This document shows, in pieces, positions 43,323 through 51,876 of a DNA stretch of 64,000 bases. Under the pieces are notes generated by a model. It was not told the DNA's origin and did no database searches. It saw only the letters and a program-made list of their open reading frames with translations. The position numbers and the translations under genes are program-made. Within the stretch, counting starts at the first letter, position 1. Every line of letters starts with the position of its first letter. Origin of the DNA: an uncultured Roseibium sp. (GTDB lineage Bacteria; Pseudomonadota; Alphaproteobacteria; Rhizobiales; Stappiaceae); assembly GCF_963675985.1 (NCBI RefSeq), contig NZ_OY780956.1, forward strand, positions 62,001-126,000. The letters run 5' to 3'.

Positions 43323-45464
43323 ATGAAGGGTCTAACCGTAAGAACCGGCCTGCTGGTGGCATTTGGTGTCGTCACCGCAATGGTCCTCGTTTCATCGGGA
43401 ACGGGGATGTTTGCATTGCGTTCCATGAACAAGGAACAGGCATCCGTCCTCGACGTCGATATGCCTTCGTCGGAGGCGGCAAAAGACCTCTACGTGAACG
43501 GCATCTTGCTTACCAACATGACCGGTATGTTGGATCAGGCACAGAACCTTGAAGAGATTTCCGGCATTGAAGCCTCTCTTCAAGATGCGATGTCAAAAGC
43601 CAACGGTGCCTTGAACAAGTTGGGGGAACTTGGCGGTCAGCATGAAGCGAATTCCAACTTGGCGGCAGAAATTGAAGACCTGACCGGAAAACTGAAAACG
43701 TACACCGAACTCACCAGGGCGCGTATAACTCTAAGTAATGATAGTAATTTGGTTGAAGAAGAAATAAATTCACACGCGAAAGATCTAATGGACCTTTCTG
43801 AAACGCTTGTCGCGAATTCGAAGTCCAGCGTGACAAACTCGGTGTCTACATTGTACGATATCGTTGAAGACAGCAATAATATTGACGCTGTTTTTGCCAC
43901 TCTCGATGATTTGCTGGACATCAAACTGTTTTACTCGGACGCCATGACAAGCTTCAAGGCGAACGCCCTCGCCGTAGAGCATAGTATTGGTCTGGTGAAG
44001 AGCGCACAATCGATTGAAGCGCTGGAGCAGGCCGACAAACAGGTTGAAGCCTTGCTCGTATCTCTGGGCCGGAATGCAGCTAAAATTGATGATCCCGACC
44101 GGAAGAAACAGGCCTTGGAAGTTTTGTCTGCAATCCAACCCTTGATGGACAATGGACTGGAAAAGAGCTTTTACTCCATCAATGTCGATCGTATCGAAAC
44201 GAAAGACGAGATGGCTGCCCTTAAGGCGGGTTTACAAAAAAGCACCAAAGAACTTGAAGAAGCCGTTGTAAATACTGTCGAGACATCCAAGGACAACATC
44301 TCCACGGCCAAATCCGATATGACACGACTGACGTCGTTCGCTTTCATGTTGATGATCGTGCTGTCAATCGCATCGGTGATCCTTTCCGCGTCGATCGGCT
44401 TCTTCTACGTTGAAAGGCGTGTCGTTAGACGGTTGGTGGCACTGAATCATACCACCCTTTCCTTGTCGCAAGGTGATTTGGGAGCCGTTGTCCCTAAAGT
44501 CAGTCGTGATGAAATCGGTCAGATGGCATCCGCCTTGCAGGTATTCAAAGACAACGCGATTGAAGCCGAAAACTTGCGACATCAGCAGTCGGAAGCGAAC
44601 AAGGTTGAACAGAAACGTCAGAATGACATTTCCAATCTCATCTCCGACTTTGAGAGCAACATCGCAAATTTGATGGAGCAAGCGCAAAATACCGCGAACA
44701 GTTTGCGCGAGACTGCCGATGGGCTTGGAAATGTGGCCGAGATGACGACGGAAAAATCAAGCAGTGCATTTGGATCGTCTGAAGAAGCCGCTCAGAACGT
44801 TCAGGCGGTCGCAGCAGCTGCCGAGGAGCTATCACAATCGATCAATGAAATACGACAGCAAATCAGGACGACGGGTGAAGTCATTCTACAAGCCGATCAA
44901 GACGTAACCACGGCCAATGGCGAAATTGTCGGACTGGCAAACACCGTCGAACGTATCGGAGACGTTGTAAATATTATTACCGATATCGCGGCGCAAACAA
45001 ACCTCCTTGCGCTTAACGCGACGATCGAGGCCGCACGTGCAGGCGAAGCGGGTAAAGGGTTTGCCGTTGTCGCCACTGAAGTCAAGGCGTTGGCCGACCA
45101 GACGTCAAAGGCGACAAGTGAAATCGCTGAACAGATATCCGCGATTCAAGGTTCTACCAGCAACGCGGTCGCTGCAATCGAAAAGATTTCTGCAACCATG
45201 AATTCCGTGCGTGACTACTCTGCTGCAATCGCCTCCTCTGCTGAACAGCAAAGTTCGGCGACAAACGAAATTTCGCGAAATGTTCAGGAGGCCGCTCGAG
45301 GGACGACGATCGTTGCCACAAACATTCAAAATGTGTCGACGTCGGCCGAAGAAACGAAACAATCCTCAGAACTTGTGAAATCCGCCTCACTCGAGGTTTC
45401 GACGACGGCTGATGAGATAAATCAGAATATCAGCAAGTTCCTCAAGTCGGTGCGGGCTGCTTGA
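43323..45464 (+). CDS. Methyl-accepting chemotaxis protein with long periplasmic helical domain
   Basis: This inner-membrane chemoreceptor has TM1 at residues 8-30, a periplasmic region of about 305 residues, TM2 at about 338-363, then HAMP and the cytoplasmic signalling rod. The hairpin tip, near residue 555, contains DIAAQTNLLALNATIEAARA. The periplasmic part is almost entirely helical and twice the length of a simple four-helix bundle. That fits a helical bimodular fold, like the TorS sensor and McpS domains. It has no terminal CheR-docking pentapeptide. The ATG after GGGGGTG is preferred to a GTG four codons upstream. Pairing with the TorT-like gene suggests indirect ligand sensing. Confidence 0.9.
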   Translation: MKGLTVRTGLLVAFGVVTAMVLVSSGTGMFALRSMNKEQASVLDVDMPSSEAAKDLYVNGILLTNMTGMLDQAQNLEEISGIEASLQDAMSKANGALNKLGELGGQHEANSNLAAEIEDLTGKLKTYTELTRARITLSNDSNLVEEEINSHAKDLMDLSETLVANSKSSVTNSVSTLYDIVEDSNNIDAVFATLDDLLDIKLFYSDAMTSFKANALAVEHSIGLVKSAQSIEALEQADKQVEALLVSLGRNAAKIDDPDRKKQALEVLSAIQPLMDNGLEKSFYSINVDRIETKDEMAALKAGLQKSTKELEEAVVNTVETSKDNISTAKSDMTRLTSFAFMLMIVLSIASVILSASIGFFYVERRVVRRLVALNHTTLSLSQGDLGAVVPKVSRDEIGQMASALQVFKDNAIEAENLRHQQSEANKVEQKRQNDISNLISDFESNIANLMEQAQNTANSLRETADGLGNVAEMTTEKSSSAFGSSEEAAQNVQAVAAAAEELSQSINEIRQQIRTTGEVILQADQDVTTANGEIVGLANTVERIGDVVNIITDIAAQTNLLALNATIEAARAGEAGKGFAVVATEVKALADQTSKATSEIAEQISAIQGSTSNAVAAIEKISATMNSVRDYSAAIASSAEQQSSATNEISRNVQEAARGTTIVATNIQNVSTSAEETKQSSELVKSASLEVSTTADEINQNISKFLKSVRAA

Positions 45465-45998
45465 GTCATATGAGACCTGTGCGCGGGTTGGTCCGGACGG
45501 CCTCTTCAATCGTGTTTCGCTCAATCTGCTGCAAGGGATTGAGGTGAAGCGTGTGGGGCTTGCCGCGAGCAGATCGTTCTGTTCGCGGACGCTCCACTGA
45601 CCAGCAAAGGTCGAAGCCCTTCTTGAGCCACAACATGGTCTCGAAGCCGGCAACACCGCAGCCCCTACCTCTGAAGAGACAACGCCTCCACAGGTGCTGC
45701 GGAGGCGTTGCATTCCGATTGGAGCATGTCGCGTTCATTCGAATTCACGTGACATGGTCTATCCGTTTCTGACGCACGTCTTGTTGCGAAAAACCGGTCC
45801 ACTTTTTCGCGACGTGCTCTATTGGATCGAATTTGACATTTGAGTCCCGCCTGCGGCTTGCCTCGAATTCAAATTTCAAATTCAAAAGATCCACTAGAAA
45901 CATATATTTAGCTAGTAGTTTTGAAGATTCCAACATTTGCAAAGTAAGTCGCCGCACGGGGATGCAAATGTTGGAATCAAACCACCAGGGATCGTTGG
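45465..45998. other. Convergent intergenic region with two strong stem-loops
   Basis: No gene is supported in these 530 bases between the chemoreceptor and TRAP binding-protein ends. It contains a 10-base perfect hairpin (CAACGCCTCC / GGAGGCGTTG, 45680-45710) and the 16-base inverted repeat described separately. Short protein-like frames overlap both strands without family similarity. Confidence 0.6.
45926..45978. repeat. Perfect 16-base inverted repeat
   Basis: GATTCCAACATTTGCA and TGCAAATGTTGGAATC are perfect arms separated by 21 bases. It lies 20 bases beyond the stop of the minus-strand TRAP binding protein. It may terminate that operon, although no T tract follows, or be the footprint of a recombination or insertion event. 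Confidence 0.8.
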
Positions 45999-46997
45999 TT
46001 ACTTGGCCGGATAGCTGGCCGCTTTCTCACGCAGCTCTTTGATCCGGTCCTGGGAGATGCCCTCCAGAAGGCCGGCCATGTCGGCGGTGGCGTCCTTGAA
46101 GGTCGCCAGCTCTTCTGGAGTCGGCTCGTAGACCTTGATGCCGGCGGCATCAAGGTCTACGCGGTGCTTCGCCTCTGCGGTCTCGACGAAGTCAAAGACC
46201 TCGGCCAGCGCCTTGATCGAAGCCTCGTTCAGTTGCGCCTGTTGCTCTGCCGACAGGCTGTCCCACCAGGTGGTGGAGGCAAGCGCAAGGCGTGCGGACA
46301 TGATGACCTTGGCGTCGGTGAAGTTGGTGAAGAGGTCGGCCTGGCCGAAGGCCAGCGGCACGACGGCCGCGTTGACATAGCCGTCAGCGATGCCGGTCTG
46401 GATCGCGTTCGGCACTTCGGAGAAAGGAATGACCACGCCGCTAGCGCCCATCATCTCGAACATCTTCAGTTGGTTCGGATCAAGCGCACGCATGCGCAGG
46501 TCCGACATGTCGGCCACCGACTTCACTTCATGCTTGTTGTTGAAGATACCCAACTGCCCGCCCGAGGGAACGATGGCAAGGATGCGCATGCCGTCAGCCG
46601 CCAGCTTCTCGTTCACCTCGTCCAAATAGCCGGACTGGGTGAAGAAGTTGAATACCTGCCGCGAGGACGCGAAAGTATAGGGAAGCTGCATGACACGCAT
46701 TTCCGGGACGAACTGGTTCGCCACGGCATAGTTCGACATTGAAACGTCGAGGATGCCGGCGCGGATCTGGTCCAGGCGCTCGTCTTCGCCGCCGATCGAA
46801 TCGCGCGGGAATTCCTCGGTCTTCCAGCCCATTTCCTTAAGCTGGCCCAGCATGTTGTCGACGTAGCGATAGGTTGCCTGCTTGTCACGGTCGGGCGTGG
46901 CATCCAGCGCGACGCCAATGGACTGTGCATGGACAGCACCGACCAGCCCGCTGGTAAGGACCATGGCGGCGATGGTGGGAAGAATAAATTTTTTCAC
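45999..46997 (-). CDS. TRAP transporter solute-binding protein (DctP type)
   Basis: This periplasmic receptor captures an organic acid for a sodium-driven TRAP transporter. A Sec signal peptide (MKKFILPTIAAMVLTSGLVG) ends near VHAQ. The mature part shows DctP features: LDQIRAGILDVSMSNYAVAN, the arginine in SDLRMRALDPNQLKMFEMMG that usually binds the ligand carboxylate, and SEVPNAIQTGIADGYVNA. At 332 residues it is full length. It is the last gene of an operon with an unusual order, large membrane subunit first and binding protein last. Confidence 0.92.
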   Translation of the reverse strand: MKKFILPTIAAMVLTSGLVGAVHAQSIGVALDATPDRDKQATYRYVDNMLGQLKEMGWKTEEFPRDSIGGEDERLDQIRAGILDVSMSNYAVANQFVPEMRVMQLPYTFASSRQVFNFFTQSGYLDEVNEKLAADGMRILAIVPSGGQLGIFNNKHEVKSVADMSDLRMRALDPNQLKMFEMMGASGVVIPFSEVPNAIQTGIADGYVNAAVVPLAFGQADLFTNFTDAKVIMSARLALASTTWWDSLSAEQQAQLNEASIKALAEVFDFVETAEAKHRVDLDAAGIKVYEPTPEELATFKDATADMAGLLEGISQDRIKELREKAASYPAK

Positions 46998-47000
46998 TGG

Positions 47001-47537
47001 TCACTCCTTCATGTTGGATTCGATTTCTTCTGCGTAGGACGTCTCGCGGGCGAGGACGTTCGGCGAGATCAGAGCGCCGAGGCCGGCCAGCCCGTGCAGC
47101 AGGATCAGCCCCACAGCCACCGGCAGCGCCGAGGCCATCCATGCGGTCGAGACCTCGAGCCCCTCCGAGGTGCGACCGACCTGCCGCTCCACGTAGGGCA
47201 GCGCGAAATAGAGCACCGGCGCAAAGAAGACCCAGGACCCGATAAAGCGGGCCACGACCTGCACTTTCTGGCGCCATATCACCTGGGCCGGGGGATGCAC
47301 CATGGCCGGATCGGCATGGGTATGGAACGCGCAGGAGGCGCCGAGCAGCCCGCCCCAGACCATCAGCCAGCGGGCCAGCTCCTCGGTCCAGAACGGTGGG
47401 GAGGCAAAGAGGTAGCGGGCCACGACCTGCAGCATCATCACCGCCAGCATCCCCAGGAAACAAAAGGCGGCGCCGCGGCGGGCGATCCTGTTCAGCAATC
47501 CGGAGAGGGCATAGAGCGCGTCGACGGTCTTGATCAT
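47001..47537 (-). CDS. TRAP transporter small membrane subunit (DctQ type)
   Basis: This four-span inner-membrane protein bridges the binding protein and the large transport subunit. GMLAVMMLQVVARYLFASPPFWTEELARWLMVWG is the family core, shown here only by its ends (VVARYLF and WTEELARWL). I chose the ATG preceded by AAGGTG, ten bases away. A TTG seven codons upstream overlaps the dctM end but lacks such a site. The C-terminus is acidic (YAEEIESNMKE). The 178-residue length is normal. It lies four bases before the binding-protein gene. Confidence 0.88.
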   Translation of the reverse strand: MIKTVDALYALSGLLNRIARRGAAFCFLGMLAVMMLQVVARYLFASPPFWTEELARWLMVWGGLLGASCAFHTHADPAMVHPPAQVIWRQKVQVVARFIGSWVFFAPVLYFALPYVERQVGRTSEGLEVSTAWMASALPVAVGLILLHGLAGLGALISPNVLARETSYAEEIESNMKE

Positions 47538-47547
47538 CTTTCGCACC

Positions 47548-48834
47548 TTAATTGACAAAGCCGATCAGGCGGGGAAGCAGGAGGCTGATATCGGGCACGA
47601 AGGTCAGCACCGTCAGCACCACCAACTGCACCAGCAGGAAGGGGGCGGCGGCGCGGGCGATCGACCAGTAGGGCGTACCCGAGACAGTCGAGACCACCAG
47701 AAGAGCCGCGCCGAAGGGCGGCGTGACGATGCCCAAGGTCAGGTTGACCACGATCACGATCCCCAGGTGCACCGGGTCCATACCCATGGCCAGCCCCGGC
47801 GGCACCAGCAGTGGCACCAGCAGCGCCAGCGCCACGGGCACTTCAAGGAACATGCCGGCCACCAGGAAGACGGCGTTCAGCAGCAGCTGGTACTTCCAGC
47901 CCTCGAAACCGAGGTTGATCAGCATCTGCGCCAGCTTGGAGGGAATCTGCTCGATCCCTGCGAGATAGCCGAAGATCGCCACAGCCGAGAGCAGAATGAA
48001 GATCGAGCCGGACAGGATCGCCGTCCGCTCGAGGCTTTCGAACAGCTTGCCGAAGGTCATTTCGCCATAGAACACGCCGGCCAGGATCGCACAGCAGACA
48101 GCGACTCCCGCAGCCTCGGTGGGTGTCATGACGCCAAAGACGATGCCAGACAGGATGATGGCTGGGATGACGGTGGCAGGCAGCGCATAGACGAACCGGC
48201 GACCCAGTTCCCGCAGCGGGATGCGCTCGCCGCTCGGGTGGTCGTAGCGGTGCGCCATCCAGGCGTTGGCGATGAACAGCGCCAGCGCCATGAGCAGGCC
48301 CGGCAGGATACCGGCCACGAATAGCGCCGCGACCGAGGTGTTCATCAGCGCCCCGTAGAAGATCATCACGATCGAGGGCGGGATGATCGGTCCGATCACG
48401 GAGGACGCCGCGGTGATCGCCCCGGCATAGGACGCGCTGTAGCCCGCCTTGCGCATTGCCGGCACCAGCGTATTCGACACCGAGGCCGCATCCGCCATCG
48501 CGGACCCGGAAATGCCCGCGAAGAAGACCGAGGTCAGGATGTTCACGTGCCCGAGGCCACCCTTGAGCCGTGCCATCATGCCCATCGACAGGTTCAAGAG
48601 GGCGCGGGTCACCCCGCCGCGGTTCATGATCTCGCCCGCGAGGATGAAGAGCGGCATCGACATGATCGAAAAGAGATCGACATGCGCGATGATCCGCTGC
48701 GGCGCCGCAGCGAGGAAACGCAAGCGGTCGGCCGCGACGAAGGACAGGATGGAGGCGGCACCGATCAGGTGCGCCAGCACGGCCCCGCCGAGAAGCAGGA
48801 AGATCGAAAAAATCAGGATCGCGATAGCCGCCAT
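47548..48834 (-). CDS. TRAP transporter large membrane subunit (DctM type)
   Basis: This subunit carries the substrate path of the TRAP system, in an elevator-type fold with about 12 spans. Family signatures include SMPLFILAGEIMNRGGVTR, GHVNILTSVFFAGISGSAMA, IPPSIVMIFYG and PPFGAALLVV near the end. The 428-residue length is typical. It is the first gene of the operon. TTGTAC boxes about 70 bases upstream probably bind a TetR repressor, and a broken TetR gene lies divergently on the other side. Confidence 0.93.
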   Translation of the reverse strand: MAAIAILIFSIFLLLGGAVLAHLIGAASILSFVAADRLRFLAAAPQRIIAHVDLFSIMSMPLFILAGEIMNRGGVTRALLNLSMGMMARLKGGLGHVNILTSVFFAGISGSAMADAASVSNTLVPAMRKAGYSASYAGAITAASSVIGPIIPPSIVMIFYGALMNTSVAALFVAGILPGLLMALALFIANAWMAHRYDHPSGERIPLRELGRRFVYALPATVIPAIILSGIVFGVMTPTEAAGVAVCCAILAGVFYGEMTFGKLFESLERTAILSGSIFILLSAVAIFGYLAGIEQIPSKLAQMLINLGFEGWKYQLLLNAVFLVAGMFLEVPVALALLVPLLVPPGLAMGMDPVHLGIVIVVNLTLGIVTPPFGAALLVVSTVSGTPYWSIARAAAPFLLVQLVVLTVLTFVPDISLLLPRLIGFVN

Positions 48835-48903
48835 TGTGGCTCCGATTTCAGCAGGTGGTCGTCATCTGGTTGCCTTGAAGGCTTGAACAGCGTTGCACTT
48901 ACA

Positions 48904-48931
48904 TTGTACAGTGGTCAATAATTTATTGTAC
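48904..48931. promoter_or_regulatory. Paired TTGTAC boxes in the TRAP promoter region
   Basis: TTGTAC occurs twice, 22 bases apart, between the TRAP operon and the divergent TetR relic. The same box precedes acetoacetyl-CoA synthetase and the intact TetR gene. With the local TetR gene broken, the intact one at 40504-41250 could act here. Confidence 0.5.
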
Positions 48932-48997
48932 GCCGGCCAATTATATGGTCATATTTCCTCGCGGATATGACCAAAACGCCAGACAATCGCACATTTT

Positions 48998-49483
48998 TTG
49001 TGCACTCATCCGGGGCTGAGATTGGAAGAAGATCAGAAAATCGGGCAAAAGCCTCGTGGGCGCGCCACGATGGCCGGCTTGACCGGTGTGGGAACCATTG
49101 TCGCCACGGCCCGCCAGATTGACGAGACAGACCTCGCCGTCTTCAGCATCCGCGATCTTGCGCGCACGCCTGGCGTCTCGTCCGGCAACATCTCCTGGCA
49201 CGTCGGCGACGCGCAGGAGGATTTCTTCGCCGCGATCTCCGTCTCGATCACCATGTCCGTCTCCAGGAACCTCGCCTCTGGCAGGGACGGGCAGAAACGG
49301 CTGCGCTCGGTTTTTCGCTTTTTCCGCGACAATGTGCGCGACCGCGCCAACATCACACACCCTGCTCGGAGCCCGGCCCGGCCTCGGGGTCAGCTTCGGC
49401 CACGGTTACCAAGGTTCTGCCCGGGGTCGCACCACCTCGGCCCTGCTAGCCGACGCGCCCAGCCCTCCTCACAACTCGCCTGA
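48998..49483 (+). pseudogene. TetR family regulator, frameshifted
   Basis: The first 120 residues resemble the DNA-binding half of a TetR protein: IDETDLAVFSIRDLARTPGVSSGNISWHVGD lines up with the intact TetR gene near 41 kb, shown here by FSIRDLAR and SWHVGD. After FRFFRDNVRDRANIT the frame loses similarity. The continuation (LLGARPGLGVSFGHG) lies in a neighbouring frame, so a base has been gained or lost near 49355. The helix-turn-helix itself has unusual residues. The product would lack a ligand domain. A sequencing error is possible but cannot be tested here. Confidence 0.65.
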
Positions 49484-49506
49484 CAGAAGTCCCAAGGAAA
49501 CCCGCA

Positions 49507-50820
49507 ATGCCCTCCTCCCAGATCGATAGCCTGCATTCCGCCGCGCTCGAGCGTTACCGGGCGCGCAATCCCGGCAGCCTTGCCGCATTGGAGCGCGCCC
49601 GCAAGGTCCTGCCCGGTGGCAACACCCGCAGCTCTCTCTGGAACGGGCCCTTCCCGCTCTGCATCGAGGGCGGAGAGGGGTGCCGCATCCGCGACGTGGA
49701 TGGCCATGTCTATGTCGACATGCTGGGCGAATTCACTGCCGGGCTCTTTGGCCACTCCTCGCCGCTGCTGGCCAAGGCCCTGGCCGATGCGCACGCGCGC
49801 GGCATCAACCTCTCCTCGCATACGCCCTACGAGGTGGAACTGGCCGAGCGCCTCTGCGCGCGCTTCCCCTCGCTGGAGCTCGTGCGCTTCACCAACTCCG
49901 GAACCGAGGCGAACCTGATGGCACTGACCGCTGCGCGGCTGGTCACCGGGCGGCCCCGCATCGTGGTGTTCGAGGGCGGCTATCACGGCGGTGTGCTGAC
50001 CTTTGGCCACGGCGTTTCGCCGGTGAACGTGCCTTTCGACTTTGCCTGCCTTCCCTATAACGACCACGACGCGGCCGAGGCGGAATTTGCCGCCAATGGC
50101 GCGCAGATCGCTGCGGTGCTGATCGAACCGATGCAGGGTGCGGGCGGCTGCCGCCCTGCCGATCCGGCCTTCCTGCAATCCCTGCGCGACCTCAGCCGCG
50201 AGGCCGGCGCCTTCCTCATCTTCGATGAGGTCCAGACCGCGCGGATGTCGGTCGGCGGCGCGCAGGCCCGTCTCGGCATCACCCCCGACATGACCACCGT
50301 CGGCAAGTTCTTCGGGGGCGGCCTCGCCTTCGGCGCCTTCGGCGGCACCCGCGAAATCATGGAACGCTTCGACCCGGCCCGGCCCGATGCACTGCCCCAC
50401 GCGGGCACTTTCAACAACAACAGCCTGACCATGGCTGCCGGAGTTTGCGCGCTCGACAACTACCTGGGCGCCGAAGCGCTGGAGGCGCTCTTCGCGCGCG
50501 GCGAGGCGCTGCAGCAGGACATCACCCGCGTCGTGAAGGAGACCGGCCTGCCTTTCGTGGTGACCGGCATGGGCTCTATTATGAACATCCACCCTCGGAC
50601 CGGTCTCGGGGCCGAGGCGGACCGCAAGATCCTGCAGTTGCTGCACCTGACACTGCAGGAGCGTGGCTACTACATCGCTGCGCGCGGCCTCATGGCTTTG
50701 TCGCTGGCGGTGGGTGACGACGAGATCTCCGGCTTTCTCGACGCACTCGCCGGGGGGCTGGACGGGCTGGTCCCGGACACGACGTTCGGCACCCCGATTG
50801 CGAAAGCTCCCGTCCGATGA
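49507..50820 (+). CDS. Class III aminotransferase (glutamate-1-semialdehyde aminomutase-like)
   Basis: This PLP enzyme is close in layout to HemL, but its setting is catabolic. It shows VLPGGNTRSSLWNGPFPL, FTNSGTEANLMALTAAR, FEGGYHGGVLTFGHG, EPMQGAGGCRPA and the PLP Asp in FDEVQTARMS. The Schiff-base lysine lies in TVGKFFGGGLAFGAFGG. The missing haem pathway neighbours and adjacent amidase and transporter genes favour a beta- or omega-amino acid transaminase over porphyrin synthesis. It starts 14 bases after the TetR relic and overlaps the next gene by four bases. At 437 residues it is full length. Confidence 0.88.
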   Translation: MPSSQIDSLHSAALERYRARNPGSLAALERARKVLPGGNTRSSLWNGPFPLCIEGGEGCRIRDVDGHVYVDMLGEFTAGLFGHSSPLLAKALADAHARGINLSSHTPYEVELAERLCARFPSLELVRFTNSGTEANLMALTAARLVTGRPRIVVFEGGYHGGVLTFGHGVSPVNVPFDFACLPYNDHDAAEAEFAANGAQIAAVLIEPMQGAGGCRPADPAFLQSLRDLSREAGAFLIFDEVQTARMSVGGAQARLGITPDMTTVGKFFGGGLAFGAFGGTREIMERFDPARPDALPHAGTFNNNSLTMAAGVCALDNYLGAEALEALFARGEALQQDITRVVKETGLPFVVTGMGSIMNIHPRTGLGAEADRKILQLLHLTLQERGYYIAARGLMALSLAVGDDEISGFLDALAGGLDGLVPDTTFGTPIAKAPVR

Positions 50821-51869
50821 CACCCGAAGACCTCAAGGGCAAGGTGCAGACGGTAACCGGCCTCGTCGATCCCGCGACGCTAGGACCGACCCTGATGCAC
50901 GAACACCTCTTCATCGACCTCAATCCGCCCGCCTTTCGCTGCAGCGATCTGCCCGAGGGCGTGAGCGACGCGGCGATCGACCTCTGCAACTGCTTCCGTG
51001 CGGCCTATGGGCAGGGGCATTTCACCGACAACTACCGGATTGACGACTTTGCGGTGGTCAAGGCCGAGATCGAGGAGATGTATCGCGCCGGTGGCCGCAC
51101 CGTGGTCGACCTGACCGTGGGTGGGCTGGGGCCGCGCCCGCTGCTGCTGCGCCGTATGGCGGAAGAGACGCAGGTGGCCCTGGTCATGGGGTGCGGTCAC
51201 TACGTGGAGGAATACCAGCTGGCCGAGACCGCCGGGATGACGGTCGATCAGCTTGCCGCGCAGATCACCGGCCAGATCCTCGACGGGGCCTGGGGCACCG
51301 ATGTGCGCGCGGGCATCATCGGCGAGATCGGCTGCCAATCGCCCTGGACCGACCGCGAAAAGCGCGTGATGGACGGCGCCGTCGAGGCGATGAAGGCGAC
51401 CGGCGCTGCGCTCAACGTCCATCCGGGCCGCGAGGCCACCCAGCCGCAGGAAGTCGCCGACTACGTTCGCGCCCGTGGCGGCCGGATGGAGCGGCTGATC
51501 CTGTCGCATATCGACCGGACCATCTTTGACGAGGACATCCTGTTCCGGCTCGCCGACACCGGCTGCATGATCGAATACGACCTGTTCGGCTGGGAAACGA
51601 GCTACTACTGGCCCAACCCCGGCATCGACCTGCCCAATGACGCGGTGCGGGTCCAATGGCTGCGCAAGCTGGTAGAGCGCGGCCACCTCGACCAGATCCT
51701 GATCAGCCATGACATCTGCACCAAGGGCCGGCTGGAGCGCTTCGGCGGCCACGGGTTCCAGCATATCTTCGCCAATGTGGTGCCGCTGCTGCTGCGCCGC
51801 GATTTCGACCAGGCGGAGGTTGACCGCATTCTCGTCGCCAACCCCGCCCGCCTGCTCACCTTCCACTGA
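50817..51869 (+). CDS. Phosphotriesterase-family amidohydrolase/lactonase
   Basis: This TIM-barrel metal hydrolase belongs to the Php/PTE-like family. The metal ligands are visible: His-X-His in LMHEHLFIDL, glutamate in place of the carbamylated lysine in GIIGEIGCQSPW, the two later histidines in LNVHPGREA and ILSHIDRT, and the aspartate in LISHDICTKGRL. The Glu-bridged version is typical of lactonase- or amidase-like members rather than paraoxon hydrolases. The length of 350 residues is normal. The ATG overlaps the transaminase stop. It may open a lactone, lactam or ester ring made or released in this pathway. Confidence 0.88.
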   Translation: MTPEDLKGKVQTVTGLVDPATLGPTLMHEHLFIDLNPPAFRCSDLPEGVSDAAIDLCNCFRAAYGQGHFTDNYRIDDFAVVKAEIEEMYRAGGRTVVDLTVGGLGPRPLLLRRMAEETQVALVMGCGHYVEEYQLAETAGMTVDQLAAQITGQILDGAWGTDVRAGIIGEIGCQSPWTDREKRVMDGAVEAMKATGAALNVHPGREATQPQEVADYVRARGGRMERLILSHIDRTIFDEDILFRLADTGCMIEYDLFGWETSYYWPNPGIDLPNDAVRVQWLRKLVERGHLDQILISHDICTKGRLERFGGHGFQHIFANVVPLLLRRDFDQAEVDRILVANPARLLTFH

Positions 51870-51876
51870 AAGACGC

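Noticed and set aside
47530..48324. 264-residue open frame on the plus strand
   Set aside because: Antisense to the TRAP large subunit. The composition (Gln/His/Arg/Gly) is typical of a shadow frame.
49390..50823. 477-residue open frame on the minus strand
   Set aside because: Antisense to the class III aminotransferase, which has all catalytic motifs.
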